25,105 nucleotides of DNA, from NCBI GenBank assembly GCA_946183625.1, contig CAMHCL010000008.1, forward strand, positions 1-25,105, read 5' to 3'. Within the stretch, counting starts at the first letter, position 1; the number at the start of each line of letters is the position of its first letter. The position numbers were made by a program, and so were the translations under genes. This stretch comes from an uncultured Lachnospiraceae bacterium (GTDB taxonomy: Bacteria; Bacillota; Clostridia; Lachnospirales; Lachnospiraceae). The notes under the pieces were generated by a model. The model searched no databases, was not told the origin of the DNA, and saw nothing but the letters and a program-made list of their open reading frames with translations. Shown piece after piece: positions 8,051 to 15,596 of the stretch.

Positions 8051-9697
8051 ATGAGACTGAATCAGATCTACTCTGACGGGATGATCCTTCAGAGAGACAG
8101 AAAAGTGAATATAGCTGGAACCGGCATTCCAGGTGAGCTGATCCGCGTGGAGATTGATGGTATATCTGCCGAGACAATAGTCGGGGACGCAGGACAGATT
8201 GGGTCATGTGGAACAGGCGCAGGACAGGATGAGCCGCGCGGAATCAGCGAAGAGAATATTCCTTGGCAGATAGAGCTTCCTCCCCATGCCGCAGGTGGAC
8301 CTTATGAAATGCTGGTTACAGGTACCATCGGTGGTTCAGCTTCTCAGAAGAGAATTCGTGATGTACTGTATGGAGAAGTCTGGTTTCTGAATGGACAGTC
8401 GAATATCGAATATGCACTGGCCGATGCAAAGGGAGGCAGAGAGGAACAAAGCAGTGCTGATCATGACAACATCAGATACTATCCGGTCTTCAAGGCTTCT
8501 AATGTTAATGAAGAAATGCTGGAGGAGGAATCGAAGACTACCTGGAAGAAATGTAAATATGAAATAGATGGCTCCAAGAATGATTTCGGGGATGTTTCGG
8601 CAATCGGTTATCTTGCAGCGGTGAGAGTTCAGAAGGAACTGGGTGTTCCAATCGGACTTATTGACTGCTATGTAGGTGGATGCTCAGTTACAACCTGGAT
8701 TGACATGGAGAGGCTTAAGAAGCTTCCGGAAGCAGATGTATATCTGGATAATTATTTCGATGCTTTAAATAATAAGACTCCTGAAGAATACGAGAGGGAA
8801 ATCAGAGAATATGAGGCTGAGGTTGCAGCTTACGATTCCAGAAAGGCTGAAATGCAGGCAGAGAATCCGGATATTACTCCTGATGAAATCGCTGCAGAAA
8901 TCAGTTTTCCATGGCCACCGCCAATGGGAGATAAGTCGCTCTTCAAACCTTCGGGATTATATAATGCAATGGCGAAGAGAGTTATACCATATACCATCAG
9001 TGCCATCTGCTATTATCAGGGAGAAGAAGATTCTCCGAGGTATAATAGATATAAGGTGCTGCTTAAGGAAATGATAGCTCAGTATAGAGAAGACTGGAGA
9101 GACGAGACTCTCCCAATCTATATATTCCAGCTTCCGATGTATAATGAAGCGGGACTTCCGGAAAACTATGAGTGGCCGAACCAGAGGCTGGTTCAGGCAG
9201 AAGTGGCAGAAGAGGATGAGAATGCTGAACTTATCACGCTCATTGATACCGGAGCTTATGGTGAGATCCATCCATGGGATAAGTCTGTACCAGCCAGGAG
9301 ACTGGCAGATCGCATGCTGAAAAAAGCCGGTCACATGACTATAAAGAACATTATCAGGAATGATGATTCAATGCTTCTGGAATTTGATAACTCTTATGGA
9401 GTGGTTCAGCTGCGTGAAAATGAACTGACAGATGCTGTGTCAGGTGGAAATAACGGTATGCTCAATATGATAACATCCACAGTATACGGCTTTGAAGTAT
9501 CCGAAGATGGAAATGTATGGAATAAGGCTGAGGCTGTAATTGAGAGCGACAAGATACGCCTTATAACCATTGATGCTGAAGAAAATTATGACTTCAGCAG
9601 TATCGCCTATGTAAGATATGCATTTTACAGTTATGGCATTGTAAATATCTATAATGCAAAGAAAGAGCCGCTTGTTCCATTCGTTTATCAGCTATAA
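8051..9697 (+). CDS. Sialate O-acetylesterase-like SGNH hydrolase
   Basis: This 548-residue esterase of the sialate O-acetylesterase (SASA) family removes O-acetyl groups from sialic acids or other acetylated glycans. The N-terminal beta domain begins MRLNQIYSDGMILQRD, typical of the family. The nucleophile is Ser117 in GQSN, YYQGEED is the family's QGE block, and His407 in EIHPWDK is the likely catalytic His. No signal peptide is seen, so it probably acts in the cytoplasm on imported sugars. ATG at 8051 is preferred because GAGGTG (8039-8044) precedes it by 6 nt; the in-frame GTG at 8042 overlaps that site. It lies 32 nt after the permease gene and could be co-transcribed, but a functional link with the transporter is not evident. 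True substrate is uncertain. Confidence 0.85.
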   Translation: MRLNQIYSDGMILQRDRKVNIAGTGIPGELIRVEIDGISAETIVGDAGQIGSCGTGAGQDEPRGISEENIPWQIELPPHAAGGPYEMLVTGTIGGSASQKRIRDVLYGEVWFLNGQSNIEYALADAKGGREEQSSADHDNIRYYPVFKASNVNEEMLEEESKTTWKKCKYEIDGSKNDFGDVSAIGYLAAVRVQKELGVPIGLIDCYVGGCSVTTWIDMERLKKLPEADVYLDNYFDALNNKTPEEYEREIREYEAEVAAYDSRKAEMQAENPDITPDEIAAEISFPWPPPMGDKSLFKPSGLYNAMAKRVIPYTISAICYYQGEEDSPRYNRYKVLLKEMIAQYREDWRDETLPIYIFQLPMYNEAGLPENYEWPNQRLVQAEVAEEDENAELITLIDTGAYGEIHPWDKSVPARRLADRMLKKAGHMTIKNIIRNDDSMLLEFDNSYGVVQLRENELTDAVSGGNNGMLNMITSTVYGFEVSEDGNVWNKAEAVIESDKIRLITIDAEENYDFSSIAYVRYAFYSYGIVNIYNAKKEPLVPFVYQL

Positions 9698-9779
9698 AAT
9701 TCATTTGTCGATTTTGTGTATATGATAATGTATATATATTGAATCAACAATATTTCTAAAAACAATGGGGGTAAATGAT

Positions 9780-10040
9780 ATGAATAAAGACGTAGCAAAA
9801 TTTATGGAAATGATGCAAACTGATACTGATAAGAAGTATCTTAATGATAATTCTGAACTTTCTCAGGATGAACTGATGAATGTGGCAGGTGGAAGATGGG
9901 GATTCTGTGTTGTTATCGGAGGATCTGATGGTGGTGCAGCAAGTGCTTCCTGGTGTGGAGCTGGAGCATGTTACTATGTCGGTTTAGGATTTGCATTCCT
10001 GGATCCGGATCGTGATGTAAGAGATGGAAGGGTACAGTAA
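9780..10040 (+). CDS. Nif11-type RiPP precursor 1, shortened leader
   Basis: An 86-residue precursor-like peptide. The leader begins MNKDVAKFMEMMQTDT, nearly identical to precursor 3, and ends LSQDELMNVAGG at residue 38, a Nif11-style double-glycine cleavage site. About 42 residues present in the two sister leaders (the stretch up to FDDYKKY) are missing, so the Nif11 domain is reduced to its ends. The 48-residue core, RWGFCVVIGG...CGAGACYYVG..., shares the family pattern and has three Cys (43, 59, 64) rather than two. The ATG at 9780 is chosen because GGGGG (9767-9771) precedes it by 8 nt and it matches precursor 3; an earlier in-frame ATG (9765) overlaps that site. It may be a decayed copy or an independently processed short-leader variant. 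Confidence 0.8.
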   Translation: MNKDVAKFMEMMQTDTDKKYLNDNSELSQDELMNVAGGRWGFCVVIGGSDGGAASASWCGAGACYYVGLGFAFLDPDRDVRDGRVQ

Positions 10041-10077
10041 ACGGATAAAATTGTTAATTATTGGGAGGAACTCAGTT

Positions 10078-10455
10078 ATGAATACAAATGTAGCAGATTT
10101 TGTAGAAATGATGAAAAATGATAAGGCACTTCAAGATAAGATCAGAGAGGCATCTAAAGATTATGCAGGTGAGTATAAGGATGAAGATGTATGGAACAAT
10201 GTACTCGGCAAGATAGTTGAGGAAGAAGGTTTTTCCTTTACATTTGATGATTACAAGAAGTATATGGATAAAAATAGTGAGCTATCCGAGGATGAGCTTA
10301 AGAATATAGCAGGCGGCGAATGGGGATACTGCCTTATAGTTGGAGGCACTAGCGGAAAAGTGGCAGAAGCTAAGTATCATGGCATTGGAGCATGTTATTA
10401 TGTAGGTATTGGATTTGGCGGCTTGGATTCTGATAACGAGCTGTTTCCGGAGTAG
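10078..10455 (+). CDS. Nif11-type RiPP precursor 2
   Basis: A 125-residue precursor-like peptide. Residues 1-80 form a Nif11-like leader: FVEMMKNDKALQDKI, then a conserved EEEGFSFTFDDYKKY block, ending LSEDELKNIAGG. Cleavage after Gly80 would release a 45-residue core, EWGYCLIVGG...GIGACYYVG..., with Cys85 and Cys106 at the same spacing as in precursor 3. The strong GGAGG (10064-10068), 9 nt upstream, supports the ATG at 10078. The leader is almost the same as in precursor 3 while the core has diverged, as expected for a RiPP or bacteriocin family made by one shared enzyme or transporter set. Ser and Thr are scarce in the core (TS near residue 91), which argues against a polycyclic lanthipeptide. 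Confidence 0.85.
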   Translation: MNTNVADFVEMMKNDKALQDKIREASKDYAGEYKDEDVWNNVLGKIVEEEGFSFTFDDYKKYMDKNSELSEDELKNIAGGEWGYCLIVGGTSGKVAEAKYHGIGACYYVGIGFGGLDSDNELFPE

Positions 10456-10497
10456 GCTAGTATATATGGATAGAATTATAAAGAGGAGGTTAATGAT

Positions 10498-10866
10498 ATG
10501 AATAAAGATGTAGCGAAATTTCTTGAAATGATACAAACAGATACAACTCTTCAGGATAAAGTCAGGGAGTCGGCTAAGAATTATACAGGTGAGTATAAGG
10601 ATGAAGATGTATGGAACGATGTGCTCAGCAAGATAGTAGAGGAAGAAGGCTTTTCCTTTACATTTGATGATTACAAGAAGTATATGGATGAAAATAGTGA
10701 ACTATCCGAGGATGAACTTAAGAATGTAGCAGGTGGTAAATGGGGATACTGCCTTATAATTGGAGGCAGTAATGGTGGAACAGCTGATGCTGCCTGGACG
10801 GGTACCGGAGCATGTTACTACGTAGGTGTAGGACTTGGCGTGATAGATCCTGATAACGAGCTGTAG
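10498..10866 (+). CDS. Nif11-type RiPP precursor 3
   Basis: A 122-residue precursor-like peptide. The leader (1-80) starts MNKDVAKFLEMIQTDTTLQD and ends LSEDELKNVAGG. The 42-residue core after Gly80 begins KWGYCLIIGG, contains GTGACYYVGVGLG and ends DPDNEL. Cys85 and Cys106 are the only cysteines. The ribosome binding site AGGAGG (10484-10489) at 8 nt spacing is the best of the three, so this may be the most strongly translated. It is last in the tandem array and followed by a strong terminator. Known Nif11 leaders direct lanthipeptide or other RiPP enzymes and C39-type peptidase-transporters; none is encoded in this window. Alternative reading: an unmodified double-glycine bacteriocin with one disulfide. 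Confidence 0.86.
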   Translation: MNKDVAKFLEMIQTDTTLQDKVRESAKNYTGEYKDEDVWNDVLSKIVEEEGFSFTFDDYKKYMDENSELSEDELKNVAGGKWGYCLIIGGSNGGTADAAWTGTGACYYVGVGLGVIDPDNEL

Positions 10867-10890
10867 ACTTGAAGATTTGTTTATAGATAT

Positions 10891-10929
10891 AAAAATCCAC
10901 ACATATCTTACGGTATGTGTGGATTTTTT
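10891..10929. terminator. Bidirectional terminator between RiPP array and fba
   Basis: AAAAATCCACACATA (10891-10905) and TATGTGTGGATTTTTT (10914-10929) form a perfect stem with an 8-nt loop. T tracts on both strands let it end both the plus-strand peptide array and the minus-strand fba transcript arriving from the other side. Confidence 0.92.
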
Positions 10930-10951
10930 GTATATATCTAATTAATTATTC

Positions 10952-11815
10952 TCAAGCCTTGTTAGCTGAACCGAATACAGCTACACGATCCTTAACTTCG
11001 TCTCTGATTGCCTGAGCACCAGGAGCAAGAAGCTTACGTGGGTCATAACCCTTACCCTGCTGATCCTTGCCTTCTTCAATATACTTACGTGTTGCAGCAG
11101 CAAATACTAACTGACACTCTGTATTAACGTTAACCTTAGCAACGCCCATTGATATAGCTTTCTTGATCTGCTCATCAGGAATACCTGAACCACCGTGAAG
11201 AACGAGTGGTGTGTTGCCAATCTCAGCCTTAACAGCTTCGAGTACCTGGAACTGAAGTCCTTCCCAGTTATCTGGATACTTACCGTGGATGTTACCGATA
11301 CCACAAGCGAGCATATCTACGCCGAGGTCGTTGATCATCTTGCATTCTGCAGGATCTGCACATTCACCCTGTGATGAAACGCCATCCTCTTCACCGCCGA
11401 TTCCACCAACCTCTGCTTCAATTGAGATTCCCTTCTCGTGGCAGATAGCTACGAGCTCTTTTGTCTTCTCGATGTTCTCATCGATTGGAAGTGAAGAACC
11501 ATCAAACATGATTGATGTAAATCCAGCTTCTATACAAGCCTTAGCTCCTTCATATGAACCATGATCAAGGTGAAGTGCAACTGGAACTGTAATTCCAAGT
11601 GACTCATCCATAGCCTTAACCATAGCAGCAACTGTCTTAAAACCAGTCATGTACTTTCCAGCACCCTCAGAAACACCAAGGATAACAGGAGTCTTAAGCT
11701 CTTCACACTCAAGCAGGATTGACTTTGTCCACTCAAGGTTGTTGATATTGAACTGTGCAACTGCATATCCGCCTGCAACAGCCTTCTCAAGCATCTCTTT
11801 AGCTGATACTAACAT
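10952..11815 (-). CDS. fba: Class II fructose-1,6-bisphosphate aldolase
   Basis: This is the glycolytic aldolase that splits fructose-1,6-bisphosphate into dihydroxyacetone phosphate and glyceraldehyde-3-phosphate, a zinc-dependent cytoplasmic enzyme. The 287-residue length fits the class IIB, FbaA-type group. Asp84 and His85 in HLDHGS are the catalytic acid and a zinc ligand. Glu135, His177 (GNIHGKYPD) and His207 (LHGGSGIP) are the other expected metal-site residues. NVNTE near residue 229 contacts substrate in homologues. GGAGG (11823-11827) lies 7 nt before the ATG. The gene has its own promoter (11878-11906) and ends at the shared bidirectional terminator, so it is monocistronic. It could also act on tagatose bisphosphate, but the sequence fits FBA well. 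Confidence 0.95.
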   Translation of the reverse strand: MLVSAKEMLEKAVAGGYAVAQFNINNLEWTKSILLECEELKTPVILGVSEGAGKYMTGFKTVAAMVKAMDESLGITVPVALHLDHGSYEGAKACIEAGFTSIMFDGSSLPIDENIEKTKELVAICHEKGISIEAEVGGIGGEEDGVSSQGECADPAECKMINDLGVDMLACGIGNIHGKYPDNWEGLQFQVLEAVKAEIGNTPLVLHGGSGIPDEQIKKAISMGVAKVNVNTECQLVFAAATRKYIEEGKDQQGKGYDPRKLLAPGAQAIRDEVKDRVAVFGSANKA

Positions 11816-11877
11816 TTTGATACCTCCGTATACTATTTTAAAATCGTGTGTCTGGGATTTGCCGACACCTGAAATGT

Positions 11878-11906
11878 ATTATAACTCAAAGCATAATCTA
11901 AAACAA
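11878..11906 (-). promoter_or_regulatory. fba promoter
   Basis: Read on the minus strand, TTGTTT (11906-11901) and a perfect TATAAT (11883-11878) are separated by 17 bp. They lie about 63 bp upstream of the fba start. The -35 directly abuts the terminator hairpin of the preceding gene. Confidence 0.75.
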
Positions 11907-11941
11907 CCACAAATGTTAGAATTATCTAACCATTTGTGGTT
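11905..11941 (-). terminator. Terminator of the Bax-inhibitor-like gene
   Basis: AACCACAAATGTTAG (11905-11919) pairs with CTAACCATTTGTGGTT (11926-11941) with one bulged base and a 6-nt loop. On the minus strand the stem is followed by GTTTTAG, a short T run. It lies just after the stop of the gene at 11954-12871. Confidence 0.75.
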
Positions 11942-11953
11942 GCATTTTTGATA

Positions 11954-12871
11954 CTAATTACTATACCATCTGCGTCTGCCGAAGAGACGGAGTAGCCTGA
12001 TAAATATATTTATGAAATCCAGATATAGCTGCATGCCTCCATACAGGCCGAGTACATTTATCGAAAGTCCTGTATTTGTGCGCGACATCTGTACGATCTG
12101 ATTTACGTCGTAAAGTGTAAAGAGCGTAAAGAGCAGGATTCCTGCTATTGTTATGCAGTAGTCTGCAGCACTTGATCCCAGGAACATATTAACTATTGAT
12201 CCGAGTATTATGGCTATCAGCCCTGCTGTGAGGATCGGTCCCATCTTCGCCAGGTCTTTCTTAGTCAGTGCTCCGTAGATGGCCATTACAAGGAATATGG
12301 CAGATGACATGAAGAAAACAGTGACGATGGATCCGAGCTTGAATATCAGGAATATGATCGAAAGCGTAATTCCATTCAGTATTGCAAAGGCAACAAATAG
12401 TACACAGGAGATAACTGTCATATTCTTCTTAACTGTATACTGGCAGCCTAAGCATGTTCCGAATTCAGCAAACAGGATGAATGTGAGCGGAAGTGCTCCT
12501 GCTCCGTCTCTTGCGAACAGCCCCGATATCATAGATGGTGAAGTTGCAACCATCAGAGCGGTTATTCCCGACAGACATAGTGCAATGAACATATATAAGA
12601 ACGCTCGTGTAAGCACGCTGGTTTCGAAATTATCTACTGCAGTATATACAGCGTCTCTGACCGGACTGTCAATCTGACTGAAGGCTTTCTCGGTCATGGC
12701 CTGGGAGTAGAGATTGTTCTCCTGATAGTATGGGTTCTGACCTGAGTCACCATAGGTCATAGCCGGATTAGCTCCGGGAGTATTATCCTGCCAGTAAGGA
12801 CTGAATTTATTATCATTATCCTGCCAATATGGATTTTCACCGCCGTTTTGCGGATCCTTTTTTAATTCCAT
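11954..12871 (-). CDS. Bax inhibitor-1 (TMBIM/YetJ) family membrane protein
   Basis: A 305-residue integral membrane protein. After a soluble N-terminal tail of about 85 residues there are about seven hydrophobic spans (from residue 89 to the end), as in the UPF0005/BI-1 family. Asp255 (TLYD) and Asp285 (LYLDF) match the conserved C-terminal Asp pair that gates a pH-dependent calcium leak in Bacillus YetJ; that activity is inferred here. The tail is unusual: PYWQDN occurs at 14-19 and 25-30, with a third related copy NPYYQEN at 46-52. Such Tyr/Asn/Gln-rich cytoplasmic tails may mediate protein contacts. GAGGTG (12884-12879) lies 7 nt before the start. The gene is divergent from the tubulin-like gene and ends in its own terminator. 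Confidence 0.88.
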   Translation of the reverse strand: MELKKDPQNGGENPYWQDNDNKFSPYWQDNTPGANPAMTYGDSGQNPYYQENNLYSQAMTEKAFSQIDSPVRDAVYTAVDNFETSVLTRAFLYMFIALCLSGITALMVATSPSMISGLFARDGAGALPLTFILFAEFGTCLGCQYTVKKNMTVISCVLFVAFAILNGITLSIIFLIFKLGSIVTVFFMSSAIFLVMAIYGALTKKDLAKMGPILTAGLIAIILGSIVNMFLGSSAADYCITIAGILLFTLFTLYDVNQIVQMSRTNTGLSINVLGLYGGMQLYLDFINIFIRLLRLFGRRRWYSN

Positions 12872-12972
12872 TTCAAATCACCTCGTTGTGTAATAATAAA
12901 TGTTATAATATATTTACTATACTTTCGTAATATTATCAACATAAACTAGTATCATTTTTGTTTAAAATGGTG

Positions 12973-12978
12973 TATAAT
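12973..12978 (+). promoter_or_regulatory. Possible -10 of the tubulin-like gene
   Basis: A perfect TATAAT lies 90 bp upstream of the start at 13068. No good -35 is visible at 16-18 bp spacing, so the promoter may need an activator; the evidence is weak. Confidence 0.4.
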
Positions 12979-13013
12979 ATCTACTATCTTTGTGAATTAT
13001 GATTAAATGTATG

Positions 13014-13051
13014 ATTACCCGCGAAGGGTAATGCCTATAAATAGGGGTAAT
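13014..13051 (+). promoter_or_regulatory. Leader hairpin with duplicated pairing arm before the tubulin-like gene
   Basis: ATTACCC (13014-13020) can pair perfectly with GGGTAAT at 13026-13032 or with a second GGGTAAT at 13045-13051. The second overlaps the base just before the AAGGAG ribosome binding site (13052-13057). Pairing with the second copy would partly mask the ribosome binding site. This could be a simple two-state translational switch; function is inferred. Confidence 0.35.
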
Positions 13052-13067
13052 AAGGAGACAGATTGTT

Positions 13068-15563
13068 ATGATTCTGTTACAGACACAAAAGGAAGAATTC
13101 AGTAAGATTAAGGACGTTCGAATCTTCGGTAAGGGCGAAGAAGGCGATAAGTACAATGGCAATCTTCTGATCATCGGATTAGGTGGTATAGGTGGCGAGG
13201 TTGTTACTGCTACTAAGGGAATGCTCAGAAATGAGATCTCTTCAGCAGATAATATTCATTTCCTGCTTATAGATTCTGATATACCTCAAATGGAAGAAAC
13301 TATTAAGAACAGTAAGGAAGGCTTAGGTCTTAATGCACTGGAGGTTCTCAGTATCTATCGTCCAAACCTGGAAGATATCATGGAGAAGGGCTATAATAAC
13401 AAGCCTGTTCAGGAAACTCTGGCTAAGTGGATGAGCCCTGATTTTCCTAAACTTAATATAGGTACAGATGGTGCCCATGGTAACAGACAGATAGGTAGAC
13501 TTATGTTCTCAAATGCTTATGAGGATATGAGAATCCTGCTTTTCGAGAAGCTTGAAGATGTATATGGTGATTCCGTAAATGGCAAGCTGGATATACTTAT
13601 TGTTTCCAGTACCTGTGGTGGTACAGGAAGTGGTATTCTGGCCGATGTTACTTACAATATAAAAGCTTATGCTAAGTCACGTAAATGGGATAATGTCAGA
13701 GTAGGCGGATGTCTGCTCATGCCAGATGTTATCTTCGCAGATAGAAAGATATATGAGGATGATGAGCTTCGTACTCTGCTTCTTGCAAATGGTCATGCAA
13801 CCATGATGGAGGTTTCTGAATATATCCAGTCTGCATATGAAGGCAAGAATTATGTATTTGAAAGTACATCTCACAGACTGAGTATGTGCGAGAATATATT
13901 TGATTCATGTATACTTGTTTCTGGTAAGAAGGATGACCAGGGATACATCCCTGCAGGAGTTATCTATAATGATGTTGCTTACTTCATCAAGAAGCTTGCT
14001 TCCAATAAGTACATCGATGACGGAGATGAGAACGGTGTACGTAAGCTGCTTAGAGATTCTTTCTTCGAGCAGGGTAAGCTTGGTTATTTCAAGGTTATCA
14101 ACGAAGCTGATTACCGCATTCCTATCAAGGAGATTGAGAACATATGTGAGTACAAGGCATTTGTAGATGTTTACTCAAATATGAAGAAGATGCCTCATAA
14201 GGATGCTGATATAGAGAAGGATATCCAGAGTACATTTGGCGAGATCCGTACCTTCCTTGAAGGTAAGCCTGGTGATCCGGTTGATCTTACTGTAAATGGT
14301 CTTATTAAGATAGGTCAGTATTCTAAACCGGCATATAAGGATATCAAGAAGAAGCAGGATACTCTTGCAACAACTCTTCAGGCGGAGATCATGAATCTGG
14401 AGCATGATGCACCAGTTATCGTTAAGGCTCTAAGGATCAGAATGAGCCAGAAGCTTGATGAGAATATAACTAAATATATGAAGATGTATGGACCATTCAT
14501 TACTATGGGAATGATCGGAGCTGCCGGATATGGCGACTGCGAGAAGGACGATGGAATGGTTCTGGAAGTTCAGAAACTTGAAGAGATGATGAGCAAATAT
14601 GAGCCATCTAAGGAGTATGAACGTATAGTTGAATCAATTCTTCAGATGGTTAAGAGAAGAATCTTCGCATTCCCATCTGCAAAGAGAGAGACAGAAACTG
14701 GTTACTACGATGCACGTATCAAGGATGCTCTTGCTAAGGAGCGTACTATGATCATCGAAGAGATGAATGCACAGGATGTATTTGGCGATCTGATCAGACA
14801 GCTGAGACAGAAGGCTGAACACCTCAGTGATACATACACCAGATTCGGTGCAGACCTTGAAGGTGCCATCACTGAGCTGTATAACGCAGGTAGACGTACT
14901 ATCGACTATACACTCAAGGATGCACGTCGGCATGAATTCCTTCCTTCTGATTATGTTACAGATGATCGTCTGGAACAGTTCAGAGAAGGTCTCATCAACT
15001 TAATGGTTGATCATGAGGATGATATTGATACAGACAGAGTTGTTCCTGTAGCTCAGGAGATGGAGCGTATCTACAAGAATTATCTCCTCGGACTTGGCGT
15101 ATATCCAAACGAAAAGGTAATAGCTGTTGCATTTGCAGACAGACATCCTACGATGCAGGATATAAACGCTATGTTCGTATCATTTGACAGTGAAGTAAGA
15201 CGTGGAGTTATGAAGAGCGCGGCTAAGGCGTTTATAGAGAACACTATAGAGAAGACAGCGAAGAAGGAACTCTGCGAACTCAAGGCAGGCACACAGTCGA
15301 AGGTTATCTCACAGAGATATATCTCACTTCCTGATTCAATGCCACACTTCAGTGAGGCTATGAAGGAGATACTGATCGGAGCACCTTATAACGAGGATCC
15401 ATCATCTATCACTATGAACATTGGCGAGCAGGTTATCACAATGGATAACTTCTTCTCAGGTGTAAGAGTGAATATGCTGAAATGTAGCGATGCTATGGAG
15501 ATGGCTTACCAGCAGGTACTTGCCAGAGGAACATATATAGGACTTCATACAAGCAATAATTAA
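13068..15563 (+). CDS. Tubulin/FtsZ-like GTPase (Tubulin_2 type)
   Basis: An 831-residue cytoplasmic protein with an N-terminal tubulin-fold GTPase. The nucleotide-binding signatures are GLGGIGG (37-43), equivalent to the FtsZ T1 loop, and CGGTGSG (183-189), equivalent to the tubulin signature GGGTGSG. It is far longer than FtsZ (about 400) and lacks an obvious FtsZ C-terminal tail; the second half is charged and helical. This matches the divergent FtsZ-like families found in many bacteria, proposed in the literature to act in membrane remodelling, sometimes beside von Willebrand A proteins. No such partner is seen here; the neighbour is a divergent Bax-inhibitor-like gene. AAGGAG (13052-13057) is 10 nt before the ATG. 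Whether it polymerises is unknown. Confidence 0.82.
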   Translation: MILLQTQKEEFSKIKDVRIFGKGEEGDKYNGNLLIIGLGGIGGEVVTATKGMLRNEISSADNIHFLLIDSDIPQMEETIKNSKEGLGLNALEVLSIYRPNLEDIMEKGYNNKPVQETLAKWMSPDFPKLNIGTDGAHGNRQIGRLMFSNAYEDMRILLFEKLEDVYGDSVNGKLDILIVSSTCGGTGSGILADVTYNIKAYAKSRKWDNVRVGGCLLMPDVIFADRKIYEDDELRTLLLANGHATMMEVSEYIQSAYEGKNYVFESTSHRLSMCENIFDSCILVSGKKDDQGYIPAGVIYNDVAYFIKKLASNKYIDDGDENGVRKLLRDSFFEQGKLGYFKVINEADYRIPIKEIENICEYKAFVDVYSNMKKMPHKDADIEKDIQSTFGEIRTFLEGKPGDPVDLTVNGLIKIGQYSKPAYKDIKKKQDTLATTLQAEIMNLEHDAPVIVKALRIRMSQKLDENITKYMKMYGPFITMGMIGAAGYGDCEKDDGMVLEVQKLEEMMSKYEPSKEYERIVESILQMVKRRIFAFPSAKRETETGYYDARIKDALAKERTMIIEEMNAQDVFGDLIRQLRQKAEHLSDTYTRFGADLEGAITELYNAGRRTIDYTLKDARRHEFLPSDYVTDDRLEQFREGLINLMVDHEDDIDTDRVVPVAQEMERIYKNYLLGLGVYPNEKVIAVAFADRHPTMQDINAMFVSFDSEVRRGVMKSAAKAFIENTIEKTAKKELCELKAGTQSKVISQRYISLPDSMPHFSEAMKEILIGAPYNEDPSSITMNIGEQVITMDNFFSGVRVNMLKCSDAMEMAYQQVLARGTYIGLHTSNN

Positions 15564-15596
15564 TACTGCAGATGTTGTAAGATATGACAGATGCAT

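Noticed and set aside
9700..9745. A promoter for the peptide array.
   Set aside because: TTGTCG/TTGTGT and several TATA-like hexamers exist, but none has acceptable 16-18 bp spacing; the region is simply AT-rich.
15564..15596. A terminator between the converging tubulin-like and beta-lactamase-like genes.
   Set aside because: Only 33 nt, with no stem followed by a T tract on either strand.
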